From Defluviitaleaceae bacterium (GTDB taxonomy: Bacteria; Bacillota; Clostridia; Lachnospirales; WQUN01): a DNA stretch of 35,777 nucleotides. Position numbers and translations under genes: made by a program. The number at the start of each line of letters is the position of its first letter. Position 1 is the first letter of the stretch. The stretch lies in assembly GCA_009781765.1 (NCBI GenBank), contig WQVC01000021.1, positions 1-35,777 on the forward strand. The letters are read 5' to 3'. This document shows positions 34,557 to 35,777 of the stretch, in pieces. A model generated the notes under the pieces. The model did not search any database and had not been told where the DNA came from. It worked only from the letters and a program-made list of their open reading frames with translations.

Positions 34557-35387
34557 ATGAAGTACCGCAACGCAACGGAGTTATTACCGCCGCAGTTGTT
34601 ATCGGAGTTGCAACAATATGCACAAGGCGAAACTCTGTACATTCCCAAAATTAAGCGTAAATCTTGGGGAGAAGGCACAGGGGCAAAAACGCTATACTCA
34701 AAACGAAACGCAGACATCCGAAACCGCTTTTCGTGCGGAAGCGGTTTGGAGCAATTAAGCAACGAATATTCCATATCGGAAGACGCGGTTAAAAAAATTG
34801 TATATAAAAAGGGAGAAAACACAATGAAATCAAACGAAATCGACTACAGCAAACATTTTTGGCAAAACGACCTGGTGCGAGTGCGTCGCGCGAAGCCGGA
34901 GGATTGGAAGCATCACTACCGGCACTTATTTAACGCCGACGACCGATTCTTTACAGACTACGAACAAGAGCTGCCTTGGGACGAAGAAACCAGAAAAGAA
35001 GCATGGGAAAATTACACAAAAGCGAACGCAAACAGCGACGAACAGATTATTTTAACCTTCGAAACGCTCGACGGCGAATACACGGGCGGCGGCAATCTTC
35101 ACCGAATTGACGAGCGCAACGGCACATTTGGTATGTATGTTCACGCCGAGGAAGAACGCTATGCCATCGCCGGCGCAAACCTGATGCTGAACTACGCCTT
35201 CAACGAACTCCGCCTGAACAACTGCTCTACGGGCTTCATCGAAAACGATACAATTTTCCAACCCGTTTTTGTAAAAATGGGCTTCAAATTGGAGGGCACA
35301 AGGCGGCAGCAAGTATTCCACAAAGGACAGTATTGGAACGAAAACCTTTACGGCCTCTTGGCGGAAGAATTTAACGCCCGGAGTTAG
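34557..35387 (+). CDS. CD3324-like HTH protein fused in frame to a GNAT acetyltransferase
   Basis: A 276-residue frame. Residues 1-86 ('MKYRNATELLPPQLLSELQQ', 'GETLYIPK', 'SNEYSISEDAVKKIVY') match the small CD3324 family of Clostridia, a Mor-like helix-turn-helix protein that normally ends near residue 90. Residues 90-276 ('VRVRRAKPEDW', 'GTFGMYVHAEEERYAIAGANLMLNYAFNELRL' region, 'FVKMGFKLEGTRRQQVFHKG') form a RimJ/RimL-like GNAT N-acetyltransferase with a divergent acetyl-CoA loop. Met90 at 34824 has its own AGGGAGA binding site eight bases upstream, so the acetyltransferase may also be made alone. The frame could be a true fusion or two genes whose separating stop was lost. The first start is set by GGAAAGGAAG. 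The substrate is unknown. Confidence 0.8.
   Translation: MKYRNATELLPPQLLSELQQYAQGETLYIPKIKRKSWGEGTGAKTLYSKRNADIRNRFSCGSGLEQLSNEYSISEDAVKKIVYKKGENTMKSNEIDYSKHFWQNDLVRVRRAKPEDWKHHYRHLFNADDRFFTDYEQELPWDEETRKEAWENYTKANANSDEQIILTFETLDGEYTGGGNLHRIDERNGTFGMYVHAEEERYAIAGANLMLNYAFNELRLNNCSTGFIENDTIFQPVFVKMGFKLEGTRRQQVFHKGQYWNENLYGLLAEEFNARS
34811..34826 (+). promoter_or_regulatory. Internal ribosome binding site and ATG for the acetyltransferase part
   Basis: GGGAGA at 34811-34816 precedes an in-frame ATG at 34824, exactly where acetyltransferase homology begins. The surrounding A-rich sequence is typical of a translation start and unlike the bases coding for a domain linker. Confidence 0.6.
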
Positions 35388-35400
35388 CGGCAAACACGCC

Positions 35401-35715
35401 CTAAAAATCAGCCGGCTTCTCCTCAAATTCCTTCCCGGTAACGATGTACTGAATGGATACGCCGAAAATCTCATGCAGTTTCAGGAAGTTGTATGCCGTA
35501 ATTTCACGGCCTCCGGATTCAATCATTTTCAAATGAACCGTGCGTATACGCATTTGCTCTGCGAGGTCTTTCACCGACATGTTGTTCGCTTCACGCAATG
35601 CTTTTACGCGGTCGCCTGTTTCGTAGCGCAGTAATATTGTATCTATCAGTGCACGTGCTTTTGCCGAGAGTATAGCTCCCCCGCGTATAAACGGATAATT
35701 TTCCATGTTTTCCAT
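35401..35715 (-). CDS. XRE-family helix-turn-helix transcriptional regulator
   Basis: A 104-residue protein. The Cro/C1-type HTH spans about residues 36-90: 'DRVKALREANNMSVKDLAEQ' is helices 1-2, 'MRIRTVHLKMIESGGREITA' the recognition helix and turn, and 'FLKLHEIFGVSIQYIVTG' helices 4-5. About 35 residues precede it. The start at 35715 has AGGAG ten bases upstream; the ATG at codon 4 is the alternative. It converges on the acetyltransferase gene with only 13 bases between the two ends. With no ligand-binding domain it is likely a simple repressor; its target is unknown. Confidence 0.88.
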   Translation of the reverse strand: MENMENYPFIRGGAILSAKARALIDTILLRYETGDRVKALREANNMSVKDLAEQMRIRTVHLKMIESGGREITAYNFLKLHEIFGVSIQYIVTGKEFEEKPADF

Positions 35716-35750
35716 GGTGAAATCACTCCTGATTAAAAAAAGTGCGCGGA

Positions 35751-35772
35751 GGCGGGTGTGGACTTTCCCGCC
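35751..35772. other. GC-rich hairpin at the window edge
   Basis: GGCGGG (35751-35756) pairs with CCCGCC (35767-35772) upstream of the XRE gene. The same stem sequence, with a different loop, is at 899-919. It may be a terminator of a gene beyond the window or a recurring short hairpin; the end of the window hides the context. Confidence 0.35.
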
Positions 35773-35777
35773 GCCCG

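Overview
The window looks like a chromosomal segment of a Gram-positive, Clostridia-type bacterium, probably uncultured. The pointers are an RqcH/NFACT ribosome-quality-control factor, a YhaM-type HD exoribonuclease, a CD3324-like small HTH protein, strong AGGAGG-like ribosome binding sites, and a huge secreted protein ending in a copper-amine-oxidase-N-like 'stalk' module. All of these are common in Firmicutes. Base composition is balanced and no phage, plasmid or CRISPR signature is visible.

Layout. 1-2.8 kb: a lone Rpn/PD-(D/E)XK nuclease gene (+) converges on rqcH (-). 2.8-3.1 kb: a divergent promoter region carrying a 142-bp imperfect palindrome. 3.1-7.4 kb: a membrane hybrid histidine kinase (sensor, HAMP, PAS, HisKA, ATPase, REC, HPt), then the YchF ATPase. 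7.4-7.7 kb: two dense inverted-repeat elements. The first has perfect 17-bp terminal inverted repeats. The second is a multi-hairpin repeat with a relative at 33.6 kb. 7.7-8.8 kb: yhaM and tRNA-Pro(CGG), the latter with a textbook promoter and terminator.

9.1-33.5 kb: one uninterrupted reading frame of 8,128 codons encoding a secreted giant surface protein. In order it has a signal peptide; an acidic 20-residue tandem repeat; about 17 degenerate Big_4-like modules; a BspA-type leucine-rich block; one Ig-like module; about 32 repeats of roughly 160 residues that resemble ASPM/SPD-2/Hydin-type beta-sandwiches; a proline-rich and acidic hinge; and a C-terminal copper-amine-oxidase-N-like region. 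Several of the early repeats of the second array carry cysteine clusters. This gene is two thirds of the window and its most unusual content.

33.5-35.8 kb: a bidirectional terminator, a second copy of the multi-hairpin repeat that supplies the C-terminal codons of plsC (-), a gene that fuses a CD3324-like HTH to a GNAT acetyltransferase (+), and a convergent XRE regulator (-).

The housekeeping genes (rqcH, ychF, yhaM, tRNA, plsC) are not obviously linked in function. The giant gene is a solitary transcription unit with its own leader and terminator and no adjacent secretion or sortase gene. The start codons of rqcH and plsC are set here by their ribosome binding sites and lie downstream of the longest possible GTG starts.
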